A DNA stretch of 64,000 nucleotides from Butyricimonas paravirosa (GTDB taxonomy: Bacteria; Bacteroidota; Bacteroidia; Bacteroidales; Marinifilaceae). Position 1 is the first letter of the stretch. The number at the start of each line of letters is the position of its first letter. The position numbers and the translations under genes were made by a program. The stretch lies in NCBI RefSeq assembly GCF_032878955.1, contig NZ_CP043839.1, forward strand, positions 2,170,001 to 2,234,000, given 5' to 3'. The notes under the pieces were generated by a model, which was not told the DNA's origin, did no database searches, and worked only from the letters and a program-made list of their open reading frames with translations. Below, piece after piece: positions 62,883-64,000 of this stretch.

Positions 62883-63623
62883 ATGAGCGAGCCTATCATC
62901 GAACTTCATGAACTGACGAAAAAGTACGGGAAATTCACCGCTGTTGATCACGTAAATCTATCCGTCCGGAAAGGGGAAATATTCGGGATTCTCGGCCCGA
63001 ACGGGGCCGGCAAATCCACGACAATCCTAATGATGCTCGGATTGACGGATCCGACTTCCGGAACGGTACAGGTCTGCGGGATCAATTCAACCCGGAACCC
63101 GATACAGGTACGGGAAAAGGTGGGTTACCTGCCGGAAGACGTCGGATTCTATGATGACATGACAGGTATCGAAAACCTGTTGTACACGGCCCGCCTGAAC
63201 CGGATCCCGGAAGCGGATGCAAGAACCAAGGCCAAGGAATTGCTCGAACGGGTAGGGCTACCGGTTGACACACAGAAGAAAGCCGGGAAATACTCCCGGG
63301 GTATGCGCCAACGTCTCGGACTGGCGGATGTGCTGATCAAGCAACCGGAAGTGATTATCCTTGACGAACCGACATCCGGTATTGACCCGGCAGGGGTTCA
63401 GGAATTCATGGATTTGATCCGGCAGTTAAGAGAAGAAAACGGGCTGACCGTGCTATTCTCTTCCCATCATCTGGATCAAGTTCAGCAAATCTGTGACCGG
63501 GTAGGCCTGTTCGGGGGAGGTAAACTCTTGGCAGAGGTCAACGTCAACGAGTTACAAAACGAGGAACACGGGCTCGAAAATATGTATAACCGTTATTTCG
63601 GAGGAGGAAAAAGCCATGAATAA
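62883..63623 (+). CDS. ABC transporter ATP-binding protein (ABC-2 / CcmA type)
   Basis: This 246-residue ATPase has Walker A GPNGAGKSTT near residue 39, the signature YSRGMRQRLGLADVLIKQP, Walker B VIILDEPTSGIDPAG and the switch histidine in LFSSHHLDQ. The C-terminal tail is short. It pairs with the ABC-2 permease gene, which it overlaps by eight bases, and with the NEW3 protein gene upstream. Confidence 0.95.
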   Translation: MSEPIIELHELTKKYGKFTAVDHVNLSVRKGEIFGILGPNGAGKSTTILMMLGLTDPTSGTVQVCGINSTRNPIQVREKVGYLPEDVGFYDDMTGIENLLYTARLNRIPEADARTKAKELLERVGLPVDTQKKAGKYSRGMRQRLGLADVLIKQPEVIILDEPTSGIDPAGVQEFMDLIRQLREENGLTVLFSSHHLDQVQQICDRVGLFGGGKLLAEVNVNELQNEEHGLENMYNRYFGGGKSHE

Positions 63624-64000
63624 AATACAAAGTCCGTTCTGGGTTATTGTCCGTAAAGAAGTCGCCGACCATGTCAGAAGCTGGAAATTCATTATCCTGA
63701 TAGCCATTATCGCGCTGACTTGCATGGGTTCCCTCTACACGGCATTAACCAATATCGGAGCAGCCATCAAACCCAATGATCCCGACGGTTCATTTTTGTT
63801 TTTGAAACTATTCACCGTATCCGACGGCACCCTGCCCTCGTTCGTGATCTTCATTAACTTTCTCGGACCGTTATTAGGCATCGCGCTCGGGTTTGATGCC
63901 ATCAATTCCGAACAAAGTAAAGGAACGCTTAGCCGCATCCTGTCCCAACCCATTCATCGGGATTACCTGATCAACGCCAAATTCGTGGGAGCCTTGATCG
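63616..64000 (+). CDS. ABC-2 type transporter permease, N-terminal part
   Basis: The frame starts with ATG at 63616 inside the end of the ATPase gene and is open to the window edge (128 codons). It begins NKIQSPFWVIVRKEVADHVR, then a first helix WKFIILIAIIALTCMGSLYT. A second hydrophobic stretch FVIFINFLGPLLGIALGFDA is followed by NSEQSKGTLSRILSQPIHRD, the cytoplasmic coupling motif (E-x-x-x-GTL-x-x-x-LSxPxxR) typical of ABC-2 permeases of the NosY type. Confidence 0.88.
   Translation, partial: MNKIQSPFWVIVRKEVADHVRSWKFIILIAIIALTCMGSLYTALTNIGAAIKPNDPDGSFLFLKLFTVSDGTLPSFVIFINFLGPLLGIALGFDAINSEQSKGTLSRILSQPIHRDYLINAKFVGALI

Noticed and set aside
1..64000. CRISPR arrays, tRNA or rRNA genes
   Set aside because: No direct repeats with unique spacers and no tRNA- or rRNA-like sequences were noticed; the repeats present are facing hairpin arms of short units.

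Overview
The window is chromosomal DNA of a Bacteroidota member, probably Bacteroidales and perhaps Odoribacteraceae (Butyricimonas/Odoribacter-like; the family is an inference from gene content). Support for the phylum: a SusC/SusD pair with an ECF sigma and FecR anti-sigma factor, UpxY-type capsule antitermination, RteC- and DUF6266-type proteins, and several promoters of the TAnnTTTG (-7) type with few Shine-Dalgarno sites.

Layout. 1-185: start of a lipid A acyltransferase-like gene, behind a promoter framed by a 13-bp inverted repeat. 843-4853: a large SNF2 ATPase, followed by a MITE-like palindromic element. 5164-13339 (minus): ECF sigma, FecR, SusC, SusD and a TlpA-like thioredoxin. 13430-15685 (minus): two L,D-transpeptidases and a rhomboid protease. 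15838-23994 (minus): a V/A-type ATPase operon (E, DUF2764, A, B, D, I, K) interrupted by a four-helix-bundle gene; most spacers carry hairpin-forming repeats with a 7-8-nt unit. 24401-27092 (minus): a phage-like lysis cassette (DUF6266, 3TM holin, amidase, DUF6266, small membrane protein) with no virion genes. 27292-28532: an MNT nucleotidyltransferase with a truncated HEPN partner and a frameshifted RteC-like gene.

28565-51531 (minus): a surface-polymer operon of about 23 kb. It starts at upxY, behind an 18-bp inverted repeat that encloses a promoter pointing away from the operon (phase OFF), and ends at a strong terminator after cpsB. It has export and control genes (Wza, Wzc, CpsB, Wzx, a Wzy-like protein) and a possible amino-sugar and initiation set (FlaA1/PglF-like dehydratase, DegT/PglE-like aminotransferase, GNAT, PglC-like transferase). 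I recognise no ordinary glycosyltransferase. In their place are five sugar-transfer-associated ATP-grasp proteins, a sixth ATP-grasp enzyme, a CapA protein, an alanine/saccharopine dehydrogenase-like enzyme and a secreted Ntn-type amidohydrolase. This suggests an amide-linked (glyco-)peptide-like surface polymer and is the best candidate here for an undescribed system.

51912-61470 (plus): a LysR regulator and a YeiH-family transporter, genes that are usually neighbours, separated by a complete type I restriction-modification island with an embedded YhcG-type nuclease. 61728-64000 (plus): a NEW3-domain protein with an ABC-2 exporter whose permease runs off the window.
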